Shown here: piece by piece, positions 55,547-64,000 of the stretch
How the letters are laid out: every line of letters begins with the position of its first letter
How positions within the stretch are numbered: the first letter of the stretch is position 1
Assembly (NCBI GenBank): GCA_032768795.1
Contig: CP136492.1
Location: 2,604,001 to 2,668,000 of the forward strand
Source of the DNA: Tremella fuciformis
Taxonomy: Eukaryota > Basidiomycota > Tremellomycetes > Tremellales > Tremellaceae
Direction of reading: 5' to 3'
DNA: 64,000 nucleotides
The notes under the pieces: generated by a model
The model's input: the letters and a program-made list of their open reading frames with translations, nothing else
Told to the model about the DNA's origin: nothing
Database searches by the model: none
Made by a program: the position numbers and the translations under genes

Positions 55547-55921
55547 CGTGGGGTGCCGGCAAGAAGGAATATGTGGAAAAGAATATGGACGGGGACGAGT
55601 GCTGCTCGTTGCTGCTATAAACGACACTTCATTTGCCCGTCCAGGGCGCGGGGAGGGTCAGCATCGGCGATAAGCCTCGAGCAAGCTTCATTCCAGATAG
55701 CGATGTCCGGCGGATCCGCCAACTCAGTGCGCGGGCGCTGAGGCGGAGCAAAGCGGACCAAAAGCGGGGCTGAGGCCGCTTCGGCAAGGGTCACCAAAAG
55801 CTCGGCAGGTATCCGTTAATAGCTCCGCTCTGCTGACTAACTAGCAACCCGCGACTTGACCAGATTCTGCTCGTCTCCACACCTTCGACCCACACGCAGC
55901 TCGGCTGGAAAGAACCTCGAC
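55547..55921. promoter_or_regulatory. Divergent intergenic region
   Basis: 375 bp between the peptide transporter (minus) and the oxygenase (plus) starts. No clear element recognised. Confidence 0.4.
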
Positions 55922-57054
55922 ATGCCTGTTCAGACCTCTCATGGCGGCCTACCACCATTTCCCGACAATGTGAAGACTGCTCCTCTGCTCTCCCTCTCCC
56001 TCGCCAAGCTTGAAACGGATGATATGGTCGAGTCGGAGGCGTTCTTCAACGCCAGTAAGCAACTGGGGTTTTTCTATCTCAACATGTTCGGGTCGAAGCT
56101 TGGAGAGAGCATCGTGGCGGAGGCGGAGCAACTCAACCGACTGCAGAAGGAGTTCTTCAAGCTGCCCAATGAGGTCAAAGACATCTACGGTCGGCCGCAC
56201 CTCGACCCATTTTATGCGTATCGATTCGGCGAGACCAGTCTGCAGGACGAAGATGGGAAACCCTTGCGCGGATTCCAGAACTACAATGTGAGACCTCGTG
56301 TGCCGCGATCGATGAAACTTGCGGCTGATAGCAGCTCCGGAAAGACGACATCCTCGGCATTCGCCCTCGCCTTGCATGCCATCAGATCATCCTTGACCAC
56401 CAGACCCTGCTCGAAAGCTACGTGCGTCACTGCCGTGCGGCTGTGGATATCCTCCTAGAGCATCTTAACACTCATCTTCAACTCTCGCCGGGGACCCTAG
56501 CCAAGCTCCACCGTATCAGTGAGCCTTCCGGAGACCATGTGAGGTTCACCCAGTCGCCCCCGCAGCCATGGGACGAGCAGCTTGTCCGGAAAGCCGAACA
56601 TACGGATTTCGGATCTCTCACGATCCTCTTCAATTGGGTTGGGGGTCTGCAAATCCGGACTCCCGATACGCACGAATGGGTGTACGTCAAACCCGTCCCA
56701 GGCTCATGCGTCGTCAACCTCGGTGATGCGATGGTTACCTTCACGGCGGGGATTCTGCGCTCCAACATCCACCGAGTGGTCCCGCCTCCCGGAGAACAAG
56801 CAAGTTTGACTCGGAACAGCCTAGTATTCTTCACGCGACCCGAAGATGCGGTGACCATGAAACGTCTCACAGGAGGTCTGATCGACGCCCAGCCACCTAG
56901 TGAGCAGTCCGTGGAGGAGATGACGGCCGAGGAGTGGATTCTCAAACGAGGGACGGGGCAGATGCCAGGCGTTTTCACGGCCAAGGGGTTTGAGCCAGCC
57001 CAATTTGTCCTTCACACTCCCTCCCGGCCGACAGCCTTGGCGATCAAATCGTAG
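55922..57054 (+). CDS. 2-oxoglutarate/Fe(II) oxygenase, isopenicillin N synthase-like
   Basis: Two exons with a 44-nt intron at 56288-56331 give 362 residues. The DIOX_N-type N-terminus has PLLSLSLAKLE and FFNASKQLGFFYL. The double-stranded beta-helix carries the iron ligands in HTDFGSLTIL (His-X-Asp) and IHRVVPPPG (His), and an Arg in TRNSLVFF for the 2-oxoglutarate carboxylate. The family hydroxylates or desaturates small molecules such as flavonoids, gibberellins or peptides; fungal members of this type are often orphan catabolic or detoxification enzymes. The neighbouring peptide transporter may be coincidental. Fold and cofactor are firm; the substrate is unknown. Confidence 0.9.
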
Positions 57055-57972
57055 GCATGCAGTAGAAACCCACGTTTCAGATAGTGTCTTCTAGTCCTGA
57101 GCGCGCTTCACATCGGAGCGTCATCCGTACGTGTCAGTATGGGAAAGAGTCATGATGTCACTATCATACGGATAAGCCTTGGCAAATACGCCGCCAGTGA
57201 GAAACGGTCATCCGAAACTCGCGCCAAATGGTCGTCCCAGACACTTCCATGCGTTCCCGTACGCGAGTTCCGCCCAATCTCGACGCCACAAGGCAGCGCC
57301 AAGGCTTTACAGAAATCACACACTGAGCATGGAATGGTGGTAGCACTGTACGCAATCCTGGATCATGCGTCCCGCTTAGCCGCGCTTGTGTCCAACACTC
57401 ACGATCCATATGTTTCCTCCAGTCCACTCTCACATGTCCATGAGGCGCTCGTCCTGGGGCGGTTGATCAAGCGTTATGGATTCGTATCTATTTGTGGGCA
57501 TAGCTTGAGACGAATAATGGACTCGAGTCGGGTGCACTGCCAGCCGAAGAGAGCTATTAGTGCCGGCAGGCGGTGTTAGAGGCCTGACGAGCCGAGGCAG
57601 GGTGCGAACGAGGGGGAGCGTGTTACCCATCCAGTGTTCGGATGTGGTCCAGGGCTGCACGGTGTACTTGAAGGCAGCAAGCCGGCTTGTCTTGAAGATT
57701 GATGGGAAACCCCGGGGGCCGATACGTCAGGTTGCTTCGCTCGATAAGCGGCTGAAGAGAGACTGGGCCCTACTGGCAGATCAGTCGCAGGTACGGAAGT
57801 AACAAAGCCCCTCAGCGCTGGGCACCCATGTGGTTGTGCCATGGACGCAGGCGACCTCACTGAGAGTACGGAAATGCGTTCCCCTCAGGCAGGCTCATGT
57901 AAAATAGTGACTCAGCGGGGCTCGGCTAGACCCCGATCGCGCATGACTTCGAGATGGAGTGAGACACGTCCT
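57055..57972. other. Intergenic, convergent 3' ends, no gene seen
   Basis: 918 bp. A 146-codon open frame at 57139-57579 has no recognisable family or splice support. No RNA gene or repeat noticed. Confidence 0.45.
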
Positions 57973-58706
57973 TCAGCGCTTTTCCTTCTGCACCTTCTCG
58001 GCGTCCTCCTTCTCATTCTTGGGCAGCGGTATCACTTTCTCAGTCAACGCGACCTGTCCTCGCTTCAATGCCTGCAGCTAAGCCTCTCCTTTCTGGACGA
58101 CCCGGTCTCTATCCGGAGGAGCCGGACAATCCACCCACCTTGACTAGAGAGTTGTCGCTCAACTCGTCTGCCGGTCGATCTTGCAACCTGACTATCTTGC
58201 CCTCCTGTGCGCTCGAGAAGATGATCAAGGTAGTGTCGATGTTCATCGTACCCGTGGGCACAAAGTGCAGCTTGTGCTTGAAGCGGACGTTCAATTCATC
58301 CGCCTGGACATCCCGTCTTGACCCAGTTCTCGTCTGTACGGGACTGGAAGACGTGACCTGATAGAACTCGGTCTCATACGACTTGGTCGTGGTCGGAATG
58401 TTGAGCAGCTGCCCTGCTGCGACGCATCAGTTCCTCTCCTGGAAATCAGTTGGAGGCGGTGGAGGACAACGTACCAAACTCCTGCCTGTCCTTGCACACC
58501 GCAAAGTGATCCTCATATAGCACGTCCTCAACAAAGTTCTCATCCAGTTTCGCTTTGGTCCCTCTTCTCTGCCATAGGTCCAGGACGACAGCTACGTGTT
58601 GGCGCTGGAGATCGGTGAGGGTGACCCCGGGCACTATGTTGAGCGTTGCAGGATCGATGGCCGTCTGCGAGAGCTCCTCGGATGTGATTGGCGTTGTGGT
58701 AGACAT
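57973..58706 (-). CDS. Small conserved fungal protein, NTF2/SnoaL-like
   Basis: Three exons (58475-58706, 58139-58416, 57973-58077) sum to 205 codons including the stop. The protein starts MSTTTPITSEE, contains QHVAVVLDLWQRRG, DENFVEDVLYEDHFAVCKDRQE, a strand-rich segment with ELNVRFKHKLHFVP and LIIFSSAQEGKIVRLQDRP, and ends in a charged tail, PLPKNEKEDAEKVQKEKR. This pattern, helix then DP/YED motif then curved beta sheet, is that of NTF2-like proteins. No catalytic residues are obvious. Function unknown. It is divergent from the next gene, 309 bp apart. Confidence 0.75.
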
Positions 58707-59015
58707 CGCTCGATCTACTCGATACAGGTACCCTAATGTTGAGCGCCAAGCACAGTTACAAGTCATGATATGTTGGTATTGACCAGTTCGACGGGGATCA
58801 TTCGCAAGTTGGGATGACGTAGTGGATTCGGCAATCGCACTGCTTAATCGTCGCCGGAAGACATCGAGGCTCGAAAGACGAGTTACATCAGGTGTTGTTA
58901 AGCAATAGCAGGGAGGGCGTCTCAACGTGGTGCGTCTCCAGCCATCCAGTCCTCGACTGAAGCTGATTCTAGTGACCGACCTTCAAAAGCTTAGAGTCTC
59001 GAAACCGTCGTACCA

Positions 59016-59345
59016 ATGGCGCCAAAGCAGCGTGATGCTATCGCATCTCACCCGCTCGCTGCTTCTTTCCTCCTCGGCGCGCTTGTAGCATCGGCTGCCT
59101 ATCTCGGTGCGACTCTCGCTATCTCTGCACTTCGTATGGGGCCTCGGCGATCCGCCATGACACTACGCGAACTCCGGGACGTTAAAGCACAATTGTCCGG
59201 CTTGCAGACTACATTGACGAGACTCGAGGGCCTCGCAGAAGCAATTGGACGCAAGCAGGAACAACGGGGGATGCTACCCGCGTCGCAAGCGGGGACCAGT
59301 GCTGTCTTGACGGATCATCTATTCCTCTGCCTCCTCGTCTTGTAG
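59016..59345 (+). CDS. Small single-pass membrane protein, 3' end replaced by a transposon
   Basis: I do not recognise this protein. It has 109 residues with one transmembrane helix at about 16-38 (FLLGALVASAAYLGATLA) followed by a coiled-coil-prone segment (TLRELRDVKAQLSGLQTTLTR). The last ten residues and the stop codon come from the 93-bp terminal repeat of the retroelement that starts at 59316, so the native C-terminus is lost. The remaining protein might still be made. Confidence 0.6.
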   Translation: MAPKQRDAIASHPLAASFLLGALVASAAYLGATLAISALRMGPRRSAMTLRELRDVKAQLSGLQTTLTRLEGLAEAIGRKQEQRGMLPASQAGTSAVLTDHLFLCLLVL

Positions 59346-59408
59346 CCCGCCCAGGAGGTCCCACCCGCCGAGTCCAGCGCGTGCATGTGCGGACTGCTCC
59401 AGAGGCCA
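59316..59408 (-). repeat. Split direct repeat, copy B2 (93 bp)
   Basis: Appears identical to 59723-59815, in direct orientation, and forms the outer 3' end of the element. Confidence 0.88.
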
Positions 59409-59722
59409 CAAGGGCAACTCTTAGGAGCCCGAAACTACAAGAAGAAGGGTATCTGCAAGCTACAAGGCGCGGGGTGAAACTCCCTGGGTCAAACCGCGTG
59501 GGACAAATACCCAGGAAGAACCCTATCGCCACCTATGATACGAAGAGAGGAGGAGGGGCGCGAGGCGGCCAAAAGAGACAAGAGCGACTGCGCTGGGGGC
59601 AAGCTCGCGATGAGAAGGAGGATGGAGAAGGGGCTATGTAATGCAGGTAGAACGTCGCTGAACCAGAGACGTGCTGATACCGGAATGCCACGTCATAGAC
59701 CACCGTCATCCTCTGACCGTCC

Positions 59723-59815
59723 ATCTATTCCTCTGCCTCCTCGTCTTGTAGCCCGCCCAGGAGGTCCCACCCGCCGAGTCCAGCGCGTGCATGTGCGGAC
59801 TGCTCCAGAGGCCAT
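59723..59815 (-). repeat. Split direct repeat, copy B1 (93 bp)
   Basis: Begins 39 bp after the recombinase stop codon. The 314 bp between the two copies would be the A2 segment. Confidence 0.88.
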
Positions 59816-59853
59816 GGACCCATGGGACGTAGCGGTCGCGTAGCGAGTCGCGG

Positions 59854-60890
59854 CTATTCGTCGCCCCACCATTGGCGGGCAACGGGCACAATCTCGGGGT
59901 GTTGACGGCGTCCATTGACCAAGGTTCGGCTGGCGAGTGCTGCCAGCTGGGAGGTTGGTGTCTCCTGGTACAATTTGACCGCTTCGGACGACCAGCGGCC
60001 GAGGAGTTTGATGTCCCCGTCGTCCATTTGGGCCTCCAGCTTGGCCCAGGTGGCCATACCGCGACGGAAGGAGTGACCGGCGAACTCGGACGCGTTGAAG
60101 CCGGCGCGCGTGAGGCAGGTGCGCAGCGTGTCGACAAAGAAAGACCTTGGAAAGGCGGGCGCGGACGGTCTGTTGAGCCGATTGCTTGGTCTCGCGAAGA
60201 GCGGGGCCTGTCCCGCGGGACAGGCAGCCAGGTGGGCCCAAAGCAGCGCCAGGGGGTCTACCACAGCGCCTGGCGGTGCGGCGGGAACGACAACCAGGAC
60301 ACCGCGACGAAACGGGTCGGTTTTGGAGGCTGGGAGCCGCACCGTCGCGTAGGAGCCGAGGTCGGTCACATCGGTGATGGAGATGTGGAAGGCGGGATCG
60401 AAGGAATCGTAGGTGATCTCGCCGCAGCGCAGACCACCGACGTAGGCTAGGGCAAATGCCGCGGCCAGCGCGGTCCTCTCGGCGTCGGCGATACGTACGC
60501 CTTGCAGAGCGGCAAGGATTCCGGCCAGGATCGGTAAAGTGATGGGCAAGCGGCGGCGGCGGGTAGATTCGCCCACTGCCCGCCTGATGCCCCGAAAGAT
60601 CCGTTCAACCTGCGGGCTGTCGAAGGCAGCGTGGTCGAGATTGCAGTCCGTGTGGAGTGAGCGGAGTCCGCTCATGTAGCCACGGATGGTGCCCGGGCGG
60701 TGTCCGGCCACCGCCAGTTCCGCGATCCAGTTGGAGATGTTGGGCGGTGAGGCCGGGAAGGGGCGGTCCACCTCGTTAGCCATTGCCCAAGCGGAGAAGC
60801 TCCTCTGGGCCACCTCGTAGCCGCGGCGGGTTCCCTCCCCGATGCCGTTGTAGAGGAAGTAGGCGGCGGACGGGGACAGCGTGAGTCCCG
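59854..60890 (-). CDS. Tyrosine recombinase of the Ngaro-like element
   Basis: Site-specific recombinase that integrates the circular DNA intermediate. The frame has no ATG upstream of its conserved part and overlaps the RNase H frame, as in DIRS-group elements. An N-terminal SAM-like domain (TRRGYEVAQRSFSAWAM, PGTIRGYMSGLRSLH) precedes the catalytic domain with Arg in GGLRCGEI, the HxxR box in GHSFRRGMATW, and the Tyr nucleophile in RWSSEAVKLYQE. The R-H-R-Y set is complete. The C-terminus ends QWWGDE 39 bp before repeat B1. The catalytic residues suggest an active fold, but the element is incomplete. Confidence 0.85.
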
Positions 60891-61478
60891 CTAAGGCGGC
60901 AAAGGCGGCTGGGGCGCGTCGTCCGGCAAGGTCCCCGCACGACTGCGGTGGGACAATGCTGCTAGTGAGGCCTGAGGGTTGATGGAGGTAGCGCGCTGCC
61001 AGTCAAAACGAGACAAGGCGTCAGCAAGACAATTCTCTTCTGATGCGAGCCAAGAGGAGGAGAAGGAGAAGTTGCCCGTCGCCGCCAGCATCCAGATACG
61101 GCGGAGGAGGGCTTGAGCCGACTCCATGCGGATGGAGCCGGAGGATAGGGCCGCCACGACGGCCTGATTGTCGACGTGGAAGGTAAGATGAAGTCCGGAC
61201 CAGCCGGTGTCTGATAGGTGCTCGAGTGCGTAGACCACCGCGTGTAGCTCCTTGAACACGATGTCCTTGTTGCGATGACGGTGAGGGAAGGTGTAAGCAA
61301 AGGCGGATGTTGCTATGTCGGCGCGGCCCAGATGGCCGCCCGCACCTTTGCTGCCACTGGCGTCGGTCCAAATCTCGACGTGTGGGCGGGCGGGCTCAGA
61401 GATCGGCCGGCTCCCGTTCCAATTGGGCAGGAGCGTTGTCATGACTCGTGATGAGGAAAAGGAGAAAACATGACTCAT
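60891..61478 (-). CDS. RNase H domain of the retroelement, 5'-truncated
   Basis: DIRS/Ngaro-type RNase H: IWTDASGSKGAGGHLG, FKELHAVVYALEHL, HVDNQAVVAALSSGS, and ASEENCLADALSRFDW carry the D-E-D-D residues. The reverse transcriptase that should precede it in the same frame is absent; element-like sequence stops near LLPNWNG at about 61440. The codons MSHVFSFSS upstream may be unrelated host or junction sequence, so the apparent start is not native. Confidence 0.8.
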   Translation of the reverse strand: MSHVFSFSSSRVMTTLLPNWNGSRPISEPARPHVEIWTDASGSKGAGGHLGRADIATSAFAYTFPHRHRNKDIVFKELHAVVYALEHLSDTGWSGLHLTFHVDNQAVVAALSSGSIRMESAQALLRRIWMLAATGNFSFSSSWLASEENCLADALSRFDWQRATSINPQASLAALSHRSRAGTLPDDAPQPPLPP

Positions 61479-61514
61479 GGAATGATGTGTTATTTGGAGA
61501 ACGTTTATCAGTTG

Positions 61515-61745
61515 ATTAGTCAGCCTCCACCTTGCTTAGTAAGCCTCCACCTCTGAGGCATTTTCCCTATTGGCTAGTTCAAAGAGCTTAGTCAGCCTCC
61601 ACCTTTGAGGCATTTTTCCTATTGGCTAGCTTGTAGTTTCCCACGGTGGTCTAAGTGAGGCATTTATCTGATTGGTCAGTAAATCCCTCACGACCCCTCT
61701 TTAATTAGTCCTACCTTTTAGATGTGAAGGGTATAAAAGGAGGCC
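61515..61745 (+). promoter_or_regulatory. Promoter-like segment: repeated ATTGG boxes and TATAAAAG
   Basis: About 51-bp direct repeats near 61543 and 61594 and a diverged third near 61650 each contain a gaggcatt...ATTGG core (inverted CCAAT box). TATAAAAGG follows at about 61732. The downstream 500 bp have no recognisable coding sequence and run into telomeric repeats at 62245. It could be the U3/R part of an LTR or the promoter of a lost gene. Confidence 0.55.
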
Positions 61746-62244
61746 TCATCTGGCCCTTCCCCCCTTCTTCTTCAGCAATGGATCTTGTGTCTTCTCTTCA
61801 CACAAAGTCACTCAGTTGGTCTTAACCCAACACTTCAGTCACCTCAGTACCTAAGGCAGTCATCAAGCTCTACGAGCCAGAGACTAAACCCCTTCAGTAC
61901 CCAAGGCAGACCTCTCGCTACCGCAGACTACCCGCAGGCGTGACAGTATCCATTGCTCCAACCCTTTAGTCCTTGCTCGTCCCTCGTCCTCTCGTCAACA
62001 ACATTTTCGCATTTTTGCCACCCAAGGCTTTCCCACGGCTACCCTCGACACCTCTGGCAAAAAGATCATTCTGGTCACCATTGTGACTTGAACCAAGGAC
62101 CTCTCGTCATCATCAATCCTACTTTCAACAACACCTTCGATCACTTCGACATTATCATCACCCTTGTCGTCACCATCATTTGGGTGCTCATCACCATCAA
62201 AAAACTCGATCCACCCTCGACTTTAGGAATCACTTCTACATAGT
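61746..62244. other. Transcript-like leader without recognised gene
   Basis: 499 bp between the TATA element and the first telomeric block. Pyrimidine-rich, with two short related phrases (cagtacctaaggcag, cagtacccaaggcag at about 61845 and 61897). No protein family recognised. Confidence 0.4.
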
Positions 62245-62279
62245 GGTTAGGGGTTAGGGGTTAGGGGGTTAGGGGGTTA
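62245..62279 (+). repeat. Interstitial telomeric repeats, block 1
   Basis: Five units of TTAGGGG or TTAGGGGG read on the plus strand, the orientation expected if the chromosome end lies to the right. Confidence 0.88.
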
Positions 62280-62583
62280 CAGGCGGTAGTTACAGGCAGG
62301 TCCTGGGGGGGGGACTTTCTCGCGCATCGAGATTTTCGAAACTTTTTTTTTAGATTCAAAAAGTTCGACAAAAAAGCTATTCGTAAATGTAATGATCTTC
62401 CCGATCGGGTAAAAACTGACGGATTTACGGGCATCCAAAGTGGACTGGGTATTTGACTTTGATTGGCTGTGACGCGATCAATAATTGGGATATTGAGTTG
62501 ATTGTCGAAGAGAGTAGCCTAATATGGTCCTAGATATATGTGGGATGACTCTCGCATGCATCCCCAACTTGACGTAAAACGGT

Positions 62584-62631
62584 CCAAGGGGGGACCCTTG
62601 GAGCTCATGTGGCCCAAGGGGGGACCCTTGG
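62584..62631. repeat. Paired hairpin motif inside the satellite unit
   Basis: CCAAGGGGGGACCCTTGG occurs at 62584-62601 and 62614-62631: a 7-bp perfect stem with a GGGA loop, repeated at 30-bp spacing. It recurs 502 and about 1,094 bp further right in the other units. Confidence 0.85.
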
Positions 62632-63290
62632 AATTGGCTGGTTGTGCATGAAATTATTCTTGTGTTGTGAAGGGTGCTACTATACTCTATTTGACGAGCT
62701 GATTAAGAATCTCTAACCCATTTCCAGATCGGAGCGGAACTGACGGAGCAACTCCCCCCGGAAGTCCAGTATGTGTGCCCAAGGGGGAGGGTTACAGGCA
62801 GGTCCTGGGGGGGGGACTTTCTCGCGCATCGAGATTTTCGAAACTTTTTTTTTAGATTCAAAAAGTTCGACAAAAAAGCTATTCGTAAATGTAATGATCT
62901 TCCCGATCGGGTAAAAACTGACGGATTTACGGGCATCCAAAGTGGACTGGGTATTTGACTTTGATTGGCTGTGACGCGATCAATAATTGGGATATTGAGT
63001 TGATTGTCGAAGAGAGTAGCCTAATATGGTCCTAGATATATGTGGGATGACTCTCGCATGCATCCCCAACTTGACGTAAAACGGTCCAAGGGGGGACCCT
63101 TGGAGCTCATGTGGCCCAAGGGGGGACCCTTGGAATTGGCTGGTTGTGCATGAAATTATTCTTGTGTTGTGAAGGGTGCTACTATACTCTATTTGACGAG
63201 CTGATTAAGAATCTCTAACCCATTTCCAGATCGGAGCGGAACTGACGGAGCAACTCCCCCCGGAAGTCCAGTATGTGTGCCCAAGGGGGA

Positions 63291-63334
63291 GGGTTAGGGG
63301 GTTAGGGGTTAGGGGGTTAGGGGGTTAGGGGGTT
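63291..63334 (+). repeat. Interstitial telomeric repeats, block 2
   Basis: About six TTAGGGG(G) units between satellite units, same orientation as block 1. Confidence 0.88.
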
Positions 63335-64000
63335 ACAGGCAGGTCCTGGGGGGGGGACTTTCTCGCGCATCGAGATTTGGGGGTTACAGGCAGGTCCTGG
63401 GGGGGGGACTTTCTCGCGCATCGAGATTTTCGAAACTTTTTTTTTAGATTCAAAAAGTTCGACAAAAAAGCTATTCGTAAATGTAATGATCTTCCCGATC
63501 GGGTAAAAACTGACGGATTTACGGGCATCCAAAGTGGACTGGGTATTTGACTTTGATTGGCTGTGACGCGATCAATAATTGGGATATTGAGTTGATTGTC
63601 GAAGAGAGTAGCCTAATATGGTCCTAGATATATGTGGGATGACTCTCGCATGCATCCCCAACTTGACGTAAAACGGTCCAAGGGGGGACCCTTGGAGCTC
63701 ATGTGGCCCAAGGGGGGACCCTTGGAATTGGCTGGTTGTGCATGAAATTATTCTTGTGTTGTGAAGGGTGCTACTATACTCTATTTGACGAGCTGATTAA
63801 GAATCTCTAACCCATTTCCAGATCGGAGCGGAACTGACGGAGCAACTCCCCCCGGAAGTCCAGTATGTGTGCCCAAGGGGGAGGGTTACAGGCAGGTCCT
63901 GGGGGGGGGACTTTCTCGCGCATCGAGATTTTCGAAACTTTTTTTTTAGATTCAAAAAGTTCGACAAAAAAGCTATTCGTAAATGTAATGATCTTCCCGA

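Larger units (their letters stand above)
59316..61475 (-). mobile_element. Ngaro/DIRS-like tyrosine-recombinase retroelement, 3' part
   Basis: In minus-strand order: an RNase H frame (61478-60891), an overlapping tyrosine-recombinase frame to 59854, a 93-bp repeat (59815-59723), a 314-bp segment (59722-59409), and an apparently identical 93-bp repeat (59408-59316). This matches the B1-A2-B2 tail of the split direct repeats of Ngaro-type elements. The reverse transcriptase, gag and A1 repeat should lie to the right but are missing: sequence similarity to the element ends near 61475. It has inserted into the 3' end of the small membrane-protein gene. As expected for tyrosine-recombinase elements I see no target duplication. 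Confidence 0.75.
62291..64000. repeat. Subtelomeric satellite, 502-bp unit
   Basis: Units start at tacaggcaggtcctgg: 62291, 62793, 63385 and 63887, with a 51-bp partial unit at 63334. Neighbouring full units are exactly 502 bp apart except where telomeric block 2 is inserted. Copies appear identical by eye. Each unit ends gagggtta, so the junction itself is telomere-like. The array continues past the window. Short open frames inside it are not supported as genes. Confidence 0.92.

Noticed and set aside
57139..57579. 146-codon open frame
   Set aside because: No family, no splice structure and no promoter signal; chance open frames of this size are common in GC-rich DNA.
59854..60890. Crypton DNA transposon
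   Set aside because: The tyrosine recombinase is preceded by an RNase H domain and followed by split direct repeats, which fits a Ngaro/DIRS-group retroelement instead.
62703..63532. Lys/Phe-rich open frames in the subtelomeric repeat
   Set aside because: They recur in each unit on both strands, lack family matches and are broken by the inserted telomeric blocks.
62291..64000. CRISPR-like array
   Set aside because: The repeats are 502 bp with telomeric insertions in a fungal subtelomere; there are no short repeats with unique spacers.

Overview
This window is fungal, most likely from an intron-rich basidiomycete yeast of the Tremellomycetes, such as a Trichosporonales relative; that placement is an inference. 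The evidence is many 35-50 nt GT-AG introns with conserved protein sequence across each join, fungal gene families (Zn2Cys6 regulators, Dal5-type and POT transporters), chromovirus, Helitron and tyrosine-recombinase elements, and TTAGGGG(G) telomere-type repeats. The G-rich telomeric strand runs rightwards, so the right edge looks telomere-proximal. Exon sums were checked by hand for most genes and gave whole codon numbers.

Region by region. 1-14 kb is an orderly catabolic neighbourhood: aspartate aminotransferase (partial), fused HyuA/HyuB 5-oxoprolinase, Zn2Cys6 regulator, Dal5-type transporter, 2-hydroxyacid (glyoxylate-type) dehydrogenase, a DHDPS/4-hydroxy-2-oxoglutarate aldolase-type lyase and a D-glutamate cyclase family protein. 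Together they suggest uptake and breakdown of D-glutamate, 5-oxoproline or a hydroxylated glutamate. 14.8-19.8 kb holds a small membrane protein, a second Dal5-type transporter broken by a solo LTR and a 7-bp duplication, and a beta-propeller lactonase. 19,855-26,151 is a Helitron with both canonical ends, an open Rep-helicase gene and a 187-bp tandem array in its 5' part. 26-37 kb holds a type-B carboxylesterase, a sugar transporter, a second esterase, a regulator with two zinc clusters and a DHA2-type exporter.

37.3-46.1 kb is one NAD-dependent epimerase/reductase gene split by a 7.4-kb Ty3/Gypsy chromovirus with apparently identical LTRs. Between pol and the 3' LTR this element carries a spliced four-exon gene on the opposite strand, encoding 514 residues with a cysteine-rich core that I do not recognise. 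I consider it the most novel item here. The element also shows Tf1-like self-priming complementarity.

46.4-59.3 kb holds an amidase remnant abutting a regulator fragment, another Zn2Cys6 regulator, a POT peptide transporter, a 2-oxoglutarate oxygenase, an NTF2-like small protein and a one-helix membrane protein whose 3' end was replaced by a transposon. 59.3-61.5 kb is the 3' part of a Ngaro/DIRS-like retroelement with split direct repeats. From 61.5 kb the sequence is an orphan promoter-like segment, telomeric repeats and a 502-bp subtelomeric satellite that continues past the window.
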